A DNA stretch of 64,000 nucleotides from Bifidobacterium lemurum (GCF_014898175.1 NZ_CP062948.1:2170001-2234000), one strand, 5' to 3'; shown: positions 1-9,673, numbered from the stretch's first letter. Notes: generated by a model not told the origin, from the sequence alone. Made by a program: numbers and translations.

Positions 1-764
1 ACGTGATGGTCCGCGGCCAGCCGTTCGCGCCGCCGCAGTTCCGCCTCCAACGCCTCGAGCGCGCGCACGGCGTGTTTGAGGTCGAGGTCGCATACGCCGC
101 CCACGGTGTGGGGCAGTCCCTCAAGCGGCCGGAAGGCCGACCCGCCTTTGAAGTCCAACAGCACGAAGTTGAGACGCGTCGGATCGTTGGCCGCGGCCAA
201 TGCCAGGCACCAGCTTTGCAGCAGCACGGATTTGCCCGAGCCGGTGGTGCCCGCCACCAACGCGTGCGGCCCTTGCGCCCGCAGATCGATGCGGAAGACC
301 CCGGACGCGCCGATGCCGACGCATACGCGCATGGTGGGCGGATTCAGCCATGCGCGAACAACATCGCGCCAGGGAAGCCGCCCCCATTCCAGAAGACGTT
401 CCAGCGAGACGGTGCCGAGCGCTCGCATGACGGCTTCTCCTCCGGCGTCGCCTTTTGGGGAATTGATATGCTCCGGCCGTCGCGAGTCGGGCGCGGCATG
501 GCGCGTTGGGGAACCGCTCCGTCCGTCGTCGCCGGCGGAGCTCCACGCGTACAGCGCGGAGGCCGCGCAGGCGATGATGCCGGGCGTCACCATGGTGGCG
601 AGCAGCCATTGGCGTTGCGCGAGCGACGCCGCGAGCATGACGGTCTGCGCCAGCAGGGGCGCGCCCACCGTCGCGAAGGTCAGCAGCCGCCGATGCCGTG
701 CGATGCTCCGCACGCCCTGCCGTCGCGCGACGCGCCTCGTATGGGATCGATGTGTTCCGGACAT
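1..764 (-). CDS. FtsK/SpoIIIE-domain ATPase, 3' end beyond window
   Basis: This leftward gene runs off the left edge, so it has no stop in the window. Reading from the ATG at 764, the protein has two hydrophobic segments within its first 80 residues, a polar Gly/Pro/Ser linker, then an FtsK-type ATPase core with Walker A GTTGSGKS and the following LLDFKGGSAF segment typical of FtsK/SpoIIIE and EccC proteins. Such ATPases move DNA or proteins at the membrane. GGAGGA abuts the ATG directly, so the start is uncertain; an in-frame stop near 835 limits extension. It follows two cell-wall ligase genes on the same strand. It is shorter at the N-terminus than the main division FtsK and is more likely an accessory FtsK-like protein. 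Confidence 0.8.
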   Translation of the reverse strand, partial: MSGTHRSHTRRVARRQGVRSIARHRRLLTFATVGAPLLAQTVMLAASLAQRQWLLATMVTPGIIACAASALYAWSSAGDDGRSGSPTRHAAPDSRRPEHINSPKGDAGGEAVMRALGTVSLERLLEWGRLPWRDVVRAWLNPPTMRVCVGIGASGVFRIDLRAQGPHALVAGTTGSGKSVLLQSWCLALAAANDPTRLNFVLLDFKGGSAFRPLEGLPHTVGGVCDLDLKHAVRALEALEAELRRRERLAADHH

Positions 765-1007
765 TCCTCCAGCGTGAACGATGGGAGTGCGTGAGCGCAA
801 GCGGAACGGGGTGATGTGGTTCCAGCCTCGGGGTTATCCACCATATGAGGAGCGGACCGATTGGCCGGATCGCGGGAAGTCGCTGATTCCGATCCGTCCG
901 CGTCCATCCGCAATACCGGGCGGACGGACCGCATATGGCTGTCCGACGGCCGGCGGCCGCCACTGGCGACCGTATGGGAATGGGACCCGCGTCCCAACGG
1001 GTGGAGA

Positions 1008-2396
1008 TCAGCCCTGGCTTTCCGCCAACGTGCCGACGGTCCCGGCGGCATGCGTGCCGTCGGCGAGCTGGGAGAACAGTTCCAGGTTCTTGGCGTCGTC
1101 GAGCAGCACGGAGGAACCGACTCCGTCGACGTAGTAGTCGGGATCCGTCCAATACACGCTGCCGGACACGCCCTCGTCGCCGGTGGCGCTTTTGAACGCC
1201 AGCGCCATCATCAGCATGCTGTAGGGGTTGGTGTCCTCATCCACGGTGATCGAATCCAGACCGGCCTGCGCCACGGACATCACCGTGCTGGGATTCGTCA
1301 GGGTCTGCCTGCTGGAGGCCTTGGAGACAATGGCCGAGATCACCTGGCGCTGCCGGGCGTTGCGGCCGAAATCGCCTGTGGCGTCGGCGTATCGCATACG
1401 GGAGAACGCCAATGCGGTGCCGCCGTCGGCGGTATGGCATCCGGCCTGCCATTCCAGTCCGGAATACGGGTCGCTGACATCCTCGTCGTAGCACAGCTCG
1501 ATGCCTCCCAGCGCGTCCACCACCTGGGTGAGCCCGCCGAATTGGATCTGGGCCACATGGTCGATCTTCTGCCCGGTGATCTGCTCGACCTCGCTCACAA
1601 GCGCCTGCGAGCCGAAGATCTCGGCGACGGCGTTGATCTTCATATACGTGTCGTCCACGGCGACCAGCGAGTCGCGTGGGATGGAGATCAACGAACTGGC
1701 CCCGCTTTTCGGCTTGGTGAGCACAAGGATCGTGTCGGTGCGGAATCCCTGCACATCCGACTCGTCGGGAGTGGTGCCGTCGCGCTCGTCGGAGCCGAGG
1801 ATCAGCCACGTCGAGGCGGGGGTGTCGGCGGCGTCGGTGAGCCAGGAGGTCTTGTTCAGCCGTCCGTCGACCCAATTCCACGCGCCGAACACCGAAAGCG
1901 CCATGGCGACGACCAGCAGCAGCAATACGGTCGCGACGATGGTCGTCGCTTTGGGGCCGCGCCTACGGGGTGCGGACGCGACGTTGGCCATGGATCCCGA
2001 GCCCGGGGCGGCCGCCATGGAGGGCGTCGGCCTGGATGCGGGCTGCACGTGGGCCGACGAGGCGCGCGAGGTGCGCGCCGCGCGAGGGGCGATCGATTCC
2101 GGAACCGCCGCTGCGGCGGGTCGCTGCGCGGAGGCGGCGGAGCCCGACGACGTCGAAGCCCGTGAGGTGCGTGGCGCGGCGTTGGCTCCGCGCGTCCTGG
2201 AGGCGGCCGGCGGAATGCTTTGGGGAGTCTGCCCGCCGCGCGAGGCGCGCGGAGTGAAGCTGGGGGGAACCGGGGCCGATCCCGACTGGGCCGCGCCCGC
2301 GGAACCGGCCGAGACGGAACGCTGACGTCGGGACGCCGAGGGGACGAAGCTCGGCGGAATGCTCCGCGGATCGGCGCCGCCTGCGTCCTGTGTCAT
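1008..2396 (-). CDS. LytR-CpsA-Psr (LCP) family protein
   Basis: LCP enzymes attach undecaprenyl-linked glycopolymers to peptidoglycan on the outer face of the membrane. The protein has a long disordered Ser/Ala/Pro/Arg-rich cytoplasmic N-terminus of about 150 residues, one membrane segment, then an LCP domain with the expected landmarks: LILGSDERDG, FRTDTILVL, LISIPRDSLV, INAVAEIFG and the RMRYAD and RNARQRQV arginines that bind pyrophosphate. GGAGG lies four bases before the ATG at 2396; another ATG immediately upstream at 2399 is only one base from it. It lies 70 bp downstream of a second LCP gene and may be co-transcribed with it. A short GC hairpin at 981-996 follows the stop but has no T tract. 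Confidence 0.88.
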   Translation of the reverse strand: MTQDAGGADPRSIPPSFVPSASRRQRSVSAGSAGAAQSGSAPVPPSFTPRASRGGQTPQSIPPAASRTRGANAAPRTSRASTSSGSAASAQRPAAAAVPESIAPRAARTSRASSAHVQPASRPTPSMAAAPGSGSMANVASAPRRRGPKATTIVATVLLLLVVAMALSVFGAWNWVDGRLNKTSWLTDAADTPASTWLILGSDERDGTTPDESDVQGFRTDTILVLTKPKSGASSLISIPRDSLVAVDDTYMKINAVAEIFGSQALVSEVEQITGQKIDHVAQIQFGGLTQVVDALGGIELCYDEDVSDPYSGLEWQAGCHTADGGTALAFSRMRYADATGDFGRNARQRQVISAIVSKASSRQTLTNPSTVMSVAQAGLDSITVDEDTNPYSMLMMALAFKSATGDEGVSGSVYWTDPDYYVDGVGSSVLLDDAKNLELFSQLADGTHAAGTVGTLAESQG

Positions 2397-2465
2397 CATG
2401 CCTCCATATGTCCGTCTGTCTGCCCCACTTTTACACGGTCGCGCCACCGCGTCGGCTGCGCTCGG

Positions 2466-3902
2466 TTATTCCTGCGCAGTAACGGCACATACGGTCACGT
2501 TCAGGTAACGGTCGGCGATGCCTATGTATTCGCCGGTGGTCGCGTCGGTGATGGACCCGTTCTCGGGATCGACGATGCCGCCGGTGTCCGGATCGATGAG
2601 CGTGCCGTCCTCCAAGGTGATCAGGCCGGTGGTCGGATCGACCTGCGGGGTGGTGTCGGTGGCGCCGGAATCGCCCGTGCCATCCGTTCCGTCCGTGCCG
2701 GTGGAGGCGTCGGCGCCGTCGGAGGTGCCGGTGTCGCCCGTCCCGTCATCGGTGGTGGACGAATCGGCGGTGTCGTCCGCGATGGTGATCGGCTTGCCTT
2801 CGCGCATCTTCGCCCACAGCGTCTCCGCGTCGGAGGTCCACACGCGGCGGTTGGTGTCCAGCGCCCACTCCTGGACGGGCACGGTCTGCGCGTAGAGATG
2901 GGTCATGTCGAAGTCGGCCAGGCTCATGGCCAGACCGGCGAGCGTGGTGGTGTTGGCCAGGCCGCGGCTGATGTTCAGCGACTGCAGCGCGGATTTCGCC
3001 AGCTGGTAGAGCTGGCTGGTCTGGGTGAACAGGTTCTTGGACATGGCCTCGCTCAACAGCTGTTTGATGAGGTACTGCTGCCTGGTGGTGCGCATGATGT
3101 CGGTGCCGTCGGTGCCGGTGCCGTGGCGCATGCGCGCGTACTGGGTGGCCGTGGTGCCGTCGAGATGGTGCAGGCCGCGGGTGAGCGACAGACCGGTGTA
3201 CGCGTCCTCGGTGTCCACGGGGATGCAGATGTCCACGCCGCCGAGCGCGTCGATCATGGAGCTCAGTCCCTGGAAGTCCACGACGATGAAGTTCTGGATG
3301 TCCAATCCGGTCAGCGAGTTGATCGCGCTCACCGTGCAGCTGGCCGCCGAGGCGAGGTCGCCGCCGACGGAGTAGGCGTTGGGGAAGATCGAGTTGAACA
3401 TCACGTCGTACTGCGCGGGGATGGTGCCGTTGGAGGTCTCGCAGCTGGGCACGTCCACGATGGAGTCGCGGGGGATGGAGACCAGATTGATCCACGAGCG
3501 GTCGGCGGCCACCTGCACCACCATCGTGGTGTCGGCGTTATGCAGATCGGCGGTGTCGTCGGCGGAGCCGCCGATGGCCGCGTTGCCGTCGCCCTCGCGC
3601 GTGTCCTGGCCGAGCACCACGAATTCGATGCTCTGGCCGGCGTTCGGATCGATGATCTGCGAACTGGCGCTGTCCCCGTCTTGGGCCAGCATGTCGACGG
3701 CCCGGTCCTGGATCGTGCTGTCGAGATCGAGCAGCGTCGCCGCCGTGGCGGTTCCCGCGCAGCAGAGCAGCGCGACGATGACGCAGGCGATGACGGTGCG
3801 CACGCGATGACTGACCCGGTATCCCGTGCTGTGCCGCGGACGGGTGGCGTCCAGTTGGTTCAGGTTGGGGATTTCGGCGTCGTCGTTGCTATACGGTGTC
3901 AC
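2466..3902 (-). CDS. LytR-CpsA-Psr (LCP) family protein
   Basis: A second LCP-type glycopolymer ligase. A short cytoplasmic N-terminus is followed by one membrane segment (IACVIVALLCC) and an extracellular LCP domain with VVLGQDTREGDG, VSIPRDSIVDVP, INSLTGLDI, RMRHGTGTDG and RTTRQQYLI. The last 100 residues are Thr/Asp/Gly-rich and low complexity, probably a flexible wall-spanning tail. I chose the GTG at 3902 because AGGAAGG sits about eight bases upstream; the frame stays open further upstream to 4007 but without a ribosome site. It is divergent from whiB and heads a leftward group of envelope genes. Confidence 0.88.
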   Translation of the reverse strand: MTPYSNDDAEIPNLNQLDATRPRHSTGYRVSHRVRTVIACVIVALLCCAGTATAATLLDLDSTIQDRAVDMLAQDGDSASSQIIDPNAGQSIEFVVLGQDTREGDGNAAIGGSADDTADLHNADTTMVVQVAADRSWINLVSIPRDSIVDVPSCETSNGTIPAQYDVMFNSIFPNAYSVGGDLASAASCTVSAINSLTGLDIQNFIVVDFQGLSSMIDALGGVDICIPVDTEDAYTGLSLTRGLHHLDGTTATQYARMRHGTGTDGTDIMRTTRQQYLIKQLLSEAMSKNLFTQTSQLYQLAKSALQSLNISRGLANTTTLAGLAMSLADFDMTHLYAQTVPVQEWALDTNRRVWTSDAETLWAKMREGKPITIADDTADSSTTDDGTGDTGTSDGADASTGTDGTDGTGDSGATDTTPQVDPTTGLITLEDGTLIDPDTGGIVDPENGSITDATTGEYIGIADRYLNVTVCAVTAQE

Positions 3903-4089
3903 GCTGCTTGCCTTCCTTGTATGGGGATGCACGTCGGCCGGGCCGGTGCCCTGTAAACCATTGAATTGTAAGGCATCCACATGAGAACGGCGTTCAGAAT
4001 GAGGCAAACTGCGCAGATATTCGCGAAATATTCGCGTGCCCTATATACCACAGTATGCCCGAAAGGGGTGCATCGACACAGGGCGTTAT

Positions 4090-4119
4090 TTGACAAATTC
4101 GAACTCACATGTGTGTAAT
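4090..4119 (+). promoter_or_regulatory. Sigma-70-type promoter of whiB
   Basis: A perfect -35 box TTGACA at 4090-4095 is separated by 18 bases from TGTAAT at 4114-4119. It lies 40 bases before the whiB start in the AT-richer divergent gap between the LCP gene and whiB. Confidence 0.6.
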
Positions 4120-4158
4120 TTAACCGACGAAAAACACGCTCAAGGCAAGGAGGATCGC

Positions 4159-4458
4159 ATGTGGGGTGTGATCGATGAGCCGGGCGACGAGCCGTTGGGC
4201 GATCTGTGGGGGTTGTTCGCACCTGAGGGGGATGTGTTTTGGCAGCATAAGGCCTTGTGCTCGCAGACCGATCCGGAGGCGTTCTTCCCCGAAAAGGGCG
4301 GATCGACGCGCGACGCGAAACGCGTGTGCGCCAAATGCGAGGTGCGTGAGCAATGCCTGCAATGGGCCATCGAGCATGACGAACGCTTCGGCATCTGGGG
4401 CGGCATGAGCGAGCGCGAACGCCGCCGTTACAAAAGAGAACGCAAGGAGCGGGCATAG
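4159..4458 (+). CDS. WhiB-family iron-sulfur transcriptional regulator
   Basis: WhiB proteins are actinobacterial regulators that hold a [4Fe-4S] cluster and bind the primary sigma factor. This 99-residue protein has the four cluster cysteines (one in ALCSQTDPEAFFP, then CAKCEVREQC), followed by the GIWGGMS turn and a basic tail ERRRYKRERKERA that contacts DNA. The start is the ATG at 4159, six bases after AAGGAGG; the frame extends upstream to 4036 without a ribosome site. A glycosyltransferase and a DUF5719 protein follow. Such a neighbourhood is typical of the WhiB2 (WhmD) branch involved in septation, but assigning that branch here rests on context. Confidence 0.92.
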   Translation: MWGVIDEPGDEPLGDLWGLFAPEGDVFWQHKALCSQTDPEAFFPEKGGSTRDAKRVCAKCEVREQCLQWAIEHDERFGIWGGMSERERRRYKRERKERA

Positions 4459-4488
4459 CGTTCGCCCGGGTGCGTACACTTAAGGGTT

Positions 4489-7400
4489 ATGAATCCGACA
4501 GGCAACAGCGATATCCAGCAGGCACTGGCCGACGCCATGGCAAGCCGTCCGTACACGCATCGTCAGGACGTCGACGCGTCGGTGGCGGCCGTCATCACCG
4601 TGGAGGAGGACACGCGTTTCCTCACCGCCACGCTCCGCGCGCTGCTGACCCAGACCATGCTGCCCGGCGTGATCGTCGTCGCGGACGCGACCGGCGAGAC
4701 CTCGCAGCCGGTGCAGGCGAGCTTCGAGGTCATCCACTCTCCCTCGGGTCCCGTGTTGGAGATTCCGGAGAGCAAGCATGTGACGATTCGTATCGTTCGG
4801 GCCAAGGGCGCCCGTTCGTTCTCGGACGCCGTCGCCAAGGCGCTGACCCACGCGCGTCTGGAATCCTCGATCAAAGCCTTGTGGCTGCTGCACGACGATT
4901 CGAGACCGGCCGATGACCGGTGTCTGGAGAACCTGCTGGAGGCGTGGCACAACGCGCCGGGCGCCAGCGTGCTGGGCGCCAAGCAGCTCGATTGGGAGGG
5001 CGAACGTCTGCATGATGTGGGCTTCTATGCCTCACGCCATGGCGTGGAGAGCCTCGTGGTCGAGGGCGAGCCCGATCAGGAGCAATACGACGGCCGGCAG
5101 GACGTGTTCGCCGTCTCGCTCGCCGGCGCGTTGGTATCGATGGAGCAGTACCGCGCTTTGGAGGGCGTCAACCCATGGTTCACCACCTTCGGCGAGTCGC
5201 GTGATTTCTGCCGTCGGGTGTGTGTGAGCGGTGGACGCGTGGTGGTGGTGCCGCAGGCGCGCATCGCGCACGCCCGCGCGCGCTATGAGGGCCTGCGTTC
5301 CCGCGACGGAGAGCCGTTGGACGCCGGGCATGAGACGAACGCCGCGATGTCGGTGAAGCGCGCCGCCCAACGATACCGGTACACGGACGTTCCCAAAGGC
5401 CACTGGATCTGGATGTGGCTGTGGAGCGTGTTGCGCGGACTGGGCATGGCGGTCGCCTGTCTGTTCGGCAAGAAGCCTTGGGAGGCCTGGTGCGAGCTGT
5501 GTCTGCCATGGCTGGCGTTGACGTCGATCCCCTCCGCGCGCCGCGCCCGGCGTATGGTGGCCAGGCAGTCCAAAGTGGCGATGTCGAATCTGCGCATGCT
5601 CACCGTCGACAAGGAGCAGCGCAGGCTGTGGCGCGACCGCAGACAGGCGTTTGAGGACCAAAGCCATGTCGTGCTGCTCAGCCCGCTGGCCAAGGCGCAT
5701 CTGCGCGCGCGCGTCGTCCGCCGGTGGTCGCTGGCGTTGGCGATGGCGGCCCTGTGCCTGTTGACGGTGGCCGTGATGCATTGGGACGTGCTGCGCGCGG
5801 CGTTCTCCGACGGTTCGCTGTACTCGGAGTCTCTGCTTTCCACCGACGCCACGTTCGGCCAGTTGGTGGACGCCGCGACCACGCCGTGGGTGTTCGGCGC
5901 GGGCGCGGGCATCCCCGCGCCGCCCACGCCGTGGCTGCTGGTGCTGATGGTCGCCTCCATATTCACCGTGGGGCATGTGAACGTCGCCCTGACGATGATC
6001 TTCTTCTTCGCCGCCCCGTTGAGCGCGTTGTCGTTCTGGGCGCTGGCCGGCGTGTTCACCCGTTCGGATGTGGTGCGCACGCTTGGCGGGCTGATGTGGT
6101 TCTCGCTGGGGCTGAGCATGGGCCTGTACGCCGAGGCCAACCTCGCGATGCTCACCGTGATGGTGTTCCTGCCCGCCGCGTTCGCGTTCGTGTTCCGCGC
6201 GGTCGGCATGTACCACACCGAGGATATGGTCAAGCCTCGCCCCTCCGTGCAGGCGGCTGCGATATCGGCGTTGTGCTTCATGCCGGTGGTGGCCGCCGAA
6301 CCGCAGCTGCTGCTGCCGTTGGTCGTCTCCTTCCTGGTGTTCCTCGTCTTCGTGCCCGCCCGCCGCGTGCGGCTGCTGCTGATTCCCATCCCCGCGGCCT
6401 TCGTGGTGGCGCCGACTCTGACCAATGCGGTCCGATACGCCGACGAGGGCGCGTGGCGTCAGATCTTCGGCGACATCATGGATCCGTCCGTGGCGCTCAA
6501 CGGTTCGCCGTCCGCCTTGTCGTTGGCCGACGTCGTGCAGCGCGCCTTGGGGTGGAACATCGCCTCGCTCTCGCCTTTGGATGTGATGTTCACCGCGGTG
6601 GCCGCGGTGGTGGGACTGCTGGCGGTCGCCTCGCTGGTGCTGCCGTTCGCGTTGCGCGCCTCTCGTCTGATGTGGGTGGTGACCGTGACAGGAGCGGCGT
6701 TGTGTCTGGTGTCGACGCGCGTGACCATTCAGGTCGATGCGGACGGTTCCGTGGCCGGCTCCGCCTTGCCGGGAATGGCATTGGCCGCGTTGGGATTGTT
6801 CTCCTGCGTGTGTTTGGTCGCGGGCGGCGCGGTGAAGCGTTTCTACGCCCTGCACGCGCGTTCGTCGCGGATCGAGCCCTCCGGCGCCGCGTCCGCGACG
6901 GCCATCCGTGTGGGACGCGCCGTGCTGGCGGTGGTGCTGGCCGCATGCGTGGCCGTGCAATGCGCGTTCGCCGTCGGGCGTCTTGACGACGCCACCGTCG
7001 GCTTCTCCACCACGTCGCTGCCCATGGTCGCGGTGGACTATCTGGACAGCGGGTCCGATCATCGTGTGCTGGCGTTGCGCGCCCAGGAGACGAACGCCGT
7101 CGATTACACGGTGATGCGCACGGGTCGGGGCGATCTGATCGACAGCTCCCCGGCGCAACGCGTGCGTGAGATCTCCGGAACGAGCGACCAGGCCAGTCTG
7201 ACGTTGGCGCAGGCGTGCGCCAGTCTGTTGGCCGACGTCGACTCCGACGCCATCGAGCAGATCAGCGCATTGGGCATCGGCGGTGTTTTCGTCGTGGCCT
7301 CGGACGACGACGGCCGAGACGCCTACGACCAGCTCGTCTCGCATCTGACCGCCTCCGAAGGCACCCAATCGCTGGTGAGTTCCGAAACCGGCACGTATTA

Positions 7401-7575
7401 CCGTCTGACGTTGAACGACAGCGCGACGCAGAACATCGACACATCCTGGCAGACACGCACCCAATCCAGTCCGTGGCGGCTCGCATGGCTGATCTGCCTG
7501 GGTCTGGTGAGCGCGCTGTACTGTCTGGTGGCCCTGCCCAGAAGCCGTCGCATCCGTCTGGAGGAGGAAGCATGA
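4489..7575 (+). CDS. Family 2 glycosyltransferase with large membrane domain
   Basis: This is a 1028-residue integral membrane protein. The first 330 residues form a GT-A type glycosyltransferase: VAAVITVEEDTRFL near the start, the LWLLHDDSRPADD segment carrying the acidic nucleotide-sugar/metal site, and FGESRDFCRRV and HARARYEG further on. From about residue 315 onward there are many hydrophobic helices, roughly a dozen, interrupted by loops. This matches the glycosyltransferase that lies next to whiB2 and a DUF5719 gene in many actinobacteria, where it probably works on a cell-envelope polysaccharide. Its sugar and acceptor cannot be read from the sequence. Its stop overlaps the next start by four bases (ATGA), which suggests translational coupling. 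Confidence 0.85.
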   Translation: MNPTGNSDIQQALADAMASRPYTHRQDVDASVAAVITVEEDTRFLTATLRALLTQTMLPGVIVVADATGETSQPVQASFEVIHSPSGPVLEIPESKHVTIRIVRAKGARSFSDAVAKALTHARLESSIKALWLLHDDSRPADDRCLENLLEAWHNAPGASVLGAKQLDWEGERLHDVGFYASRHGVESLVVEGEPDQEQYDGRQDVFAVSLAGALVSMEQYRALEGVNPWFTTFGESRDFCRRVCVSGGRVVVVPQARIAHARARYEGLRSRDGEPLDAGHETNAAMSVKRAAQRYRYTDVPKGHWIWMWLWSVLRGLGMAVACLFGKKPWEAWCELCLPWLALTSIPSARRARRMVARQSKVAMSNLRMLTVDKEQRRLWRDRRQAFEDQSHVVLLSPLAKAHLRARVVRRWSLALAMAALCLLTVAVMHWDVLRAAFSDGSLYSESLLSTDATFGQLVDAATTPWVFGAGAGIPAPPTPWLLVLMVASIFTVGHVNVALTMIFFFAAPLSALSFWALAGVFTRSDVVRTLGGLMWFSLGLSMGLYAEANLAMLTVMVFLPAAFAFVFRAVGMYHTEDMVKPRPSVQAAAISALCFMPVVAAEPQLLLPLVVSFLVFLVFVPARRVRLLLIPIPAAFVVAPTLTNAVRYADEGAWRQIFGDIMDPSVALNGSPSALSLADVVQRALGWNIASLSPLDVMFTAVAAVVGLLAVASLVLPFALRASRLMWVVTVTGAALCLVSTRVTIQVDADGSVAGSALPGMALAALGLFSCVCLVAGGAVKRFYALHARSSRIEPSGAASATAIRVGRAVLAVVLAACVAVQCAFAVGRLDDATVGFSTTSLPMVAVDYLDSGSDHRVLALRAQETNAVDYTVMRTGRGDLIDSSPAQRVREISGTSDQASLTLAQACASLLADVDSDAIEQISALGIGGVFVVASDDDGRDAYDQLVSHLTASEGTQSLVSSETGTYYRLTLNDSATQNIDTSWQTRTQSSPWRLAWLICLGLVSALYCLVALPRSRRIRLEEEA

Positions 7576-9104
7576 GAAAAGCGGCACGTATCGGTTTCGG
7601 TCTGCTGACCATGCTGGTGATCCTCGCCGTCGCCGCGGCGTTGGTGCTTCTGCCGGGACCGTCCTCCTGGGTGGACGACACCAGCTCGGCGAACGGCGCC
7701 GCCGTGTCGCACACCGTCAGCCCCACGCAGTTCTCCTCGTACTGCCCGTCCCCGATGAATCTGTCGGATACGGAATCCTACGGCGACAGCGCCTACCAGG
7801 CCTCCGTGGGCAACCAATCCTCAACCGCCCGATACGCGGCGTTCGGTTCGGTGTACCGTTCCACCATCTCGCCGTTCGCGACCGATGACGACGAGGCGGA
7901 TTCGCTGTCGTTGGAGAGCGCCGATCTGGCCGACTCCGACACGGTGCTGGTGGACGGCGAGGAGCTCGCGCAGAACGCGGCGAGCCGACTGATGGACACG
8001 CGTCTGCTGGAATCCGGACAAGGCGTGGGCGTGGCCGGCGCGCTGGCCTCCCAAGCCACCGAAGGCGATCTGAAAGGCGTCTCCGCCGCCAGCTGCGTCT
8101 CGACCGACCTGAGCCACTCATTCCTGCTGACGGGCACCGTCACCGGCACCACCCAACAGCTGATCGTCGCCAACCCCTCGTCGAAGGCGACCACCGTGGA
8201 CGTCCAGGCGTGGGGGAGCGACTCCAGCGGCGCGCTGACCCTGGCCACCTCGTCCACGTTGACCGTGCCGGCATACGGCGAAAGCTCCATGGATCTCGCC
8301 GCCGCCGCGAGCGGACAGGACGGCCTGTACGTGACCGTCTCCAGCGAGCTCACGCCGGTGGCGGCGGTGGTGCGTACGGTGTCGATGGACGGCTTGGATT
8401 CCAAAGGCTCCGATTTCGCGATGCCGCTGGGCGAGGCGAGCGCCGTCTCGGTGGTGCCGTCGATCACCCAAGGGGACGAGACCACCGCCTACCTGTTCTC
8501 CTCCGAAGACACCGACGTGACGCTGTCGTGGGTGGATGAGGACGGTTCGGAACAGGCCGAGGAAGTGGCGTTGGAGGCACAGCGCGTCACGGTCGTCGAT
8601 CTGGGCGAGGCGCCCCAAGGCGCGTTGGCGTTGGCAGCCGACGCCGAGACCGAGGTGAACCTCGCCGTCGCCACCACACGTTCGGGCGCGGACAACCAGG
8701 CCGATTTCGCGTTGACCAACGCCGCCCATCCCGTGGAAAGCTCCGCCGTGGCGCTGCCCGACGGCATGGCCGCGCGCGTGACGTTGGCGAACACCTCGGA
8801 TGAGGCGCATACGGTGACGCTGCACATCTACGACGCCTCGGGCGCGAGTTTGGGCGACCTCGACATCGAAGTGGGCGCGAACGCCGCGGAGTCGCTCACC
8901 GTCGATGATCTGACCGATGGCGACGGGACGGCGGCCGTGCTGGTGCTGGACGACGAGTCGCATGAGGTCGGCTGGGGCGTGCTCCTGTCGAACCCGGCCG
9001 TGGACGATGCGGATATGGCCGGACTGGCCACGTTGGAGGCCACTTCGCTGATGCCCCAGCAAACGCAGGTGTGGGCCCGCTCCCAGAGCGGAATCGTCCA
9101 CTAA
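7572..9104 (+). CDS. DUF5719-family secreted/membrane-anchored protein
   Basis: A 510-residue protein with an N-terminal uncleaved signal anchor (IGFGLLTMLVILAVAAALVLL) followed by an extracytoplasmic domain made of beta-rich, Ser/Thr/Ala/Asp-rich repeats such as TLTVPAYGESSMDLAAA and ALEAQRVTVVDLGEAPQGAL. The only two cysteines I noted, in SSYCPSPMNL and AASCVSTDL, could form a disulfide. The pattern and its position right after the membrane glycosyltransferase match the DUF5719 family, whose function is unknown. It starts inside the glycosyltransferase stop codon, so the two are probably translated together. Confidence 0.75.
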   Translation: MRKAARIGFGLLTMLVILAVAAALVLLPGPSSWVDDTSSANGAAVSHTVSPTQFSSYCPSPMNLSDTESYGDSAYQASVGNQSSTARYAAFGSVYRSTISPFATDDDEADSLSLESADLADSDTVLVDGEELAQNAASRLMDTRLLESGQGVGVAGALASQATEGDLKGVSAASCVSTDLSHSFLLTGTVTGTTQQLIVANPSSKATTVDVQAWGSDSSGALTLATSSTLTVPAYGESSMDLAAAASGQDGLYVTVSSELTPVAAVVRTVSMDGLDSKGSDFAMPLGEASAVSVVPSITQGDETTAYLFSSEDTDVTLSWVDEDGSEQAEEVALEAQRVTVVDLGEAPQGALALAADAETEVNLAVATTRSGADNQADFALTNAAHPVESSAVALPDGMAARVTLANTSDEAHTVTLHIYDASGASLGDLDIEVGANAAESLTVDDLTDGDGTAAVLVLDDESHEVGWGVLLSNPAVDDADMAGLATLEATSLMPQQTQVWARSQSGIVH

Positions 9105-9161
9105 CAGAAGCGAATCATCCGCCGGCGCGTTCGTCGAACGGCGGCGCCGTGCCGTCGCGGC

Positions 9162-9590
9162 TCACATCCCCCAGTCGGGATCGATCTCCTCGGGGCGGCG
9201 TCCGTACAGCTGGGCCAGGCGGCCCACCAGCTCGTCGCGGATCGCCCACTGCAGTTCCATACGGGAAAGCGCGTGCGTCTGCAAAGGCAGACGGTAGAGC
9301 ACGATGCGCGCGGGGATGCCGTGCGAGGCTGCGAAACACTGCGAGGTGGGGCGCGGCTCGATCTCCCAAGGCGCGGGATCGGACGGCGGCACATCCTCCA
9401 CGGCGAACTGCACGGGACGCACCAGCTGCGGCCATGCGCCGTTCAAACGGCGTATCTGCGCCGCCACCATATCGTCGAACATACCCGATCTGGTGCGGTA
9501 GCGCGGCAGACGGGTGCCGAACATCGGGGTGCGGGTGCCCCGTCCATGGCGGTTGCGATACACACGTGCGTTCCAAGGCGGCTCAAACAT
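9162..9590 (-). CDS. Degenerate zincin-like (metallopeptidase-family) protein
   Basis: A 142-residue protein resembling the small actinobacterial metallopeptidase family (Zincin_1) near whiB2. Shared features are the basic RNRHGRGTR N-terminus, DDMVAAQIRRL, VEDVPP and IVLYRLPL. Active members carry HExxH followed by H near the C-terminus; here the equivalent stretch reads AIRDELVGRLAQLYG, keeping the glutamate but lacking all the histidines. It is therefore unlikely to be a zinc protease. The start is unclear: ATG at 9590 has GGAAGG only one base away, and in-frame ATGs at 9602 and 9620 have no ribosome site. It is convergent with the DUF5719 gene and divergent from the HAD gene. Confidence 0.7.
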   Translation of the reverse strand: MFEPPWNARVYRNRHGRGTRTPMFGTRLPRYRTRSGMFDDMVAAQIRRLNGAWPQLVRPVQFAVEDVPPSDPAPWEIEPRPTSQCFAASHGIPARIVLYRLPLQTHALSRMELQWAIRDELVGRLAQLYGRRPEEIDPDWGM

Positions 9591-9673
9591 GCCTTCCACC
9601 ATAGGACAAGGCGGCGGCATTGCGTTACGATACTGTCATTGGCCGTTGCATGACGACTCAGGAGGAGAGACCT

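Noticed and set aside
121..1152. A 343-codon leftward open frame at the left end
   Set aside because: It reads the FtsK-like Walker A region in the wrong frame (GHHRLGQIR instead of GTTGSGKS). The true frame is open to the window edge and stops upstream near 835.
2220..3956. A 578-codon open frame opposite the second LCP gene
   Set aside because: The same GC mirror effect; the LCP motifs are on the other strand.
5032..7587. An 851-codon open frame opposite the membrane glycosyltransferase gene
   Set aside because: The product is Arg/His/Gln-rich nonsense with no domain, while the opposite strand encodes a clear glycosyltransferase.
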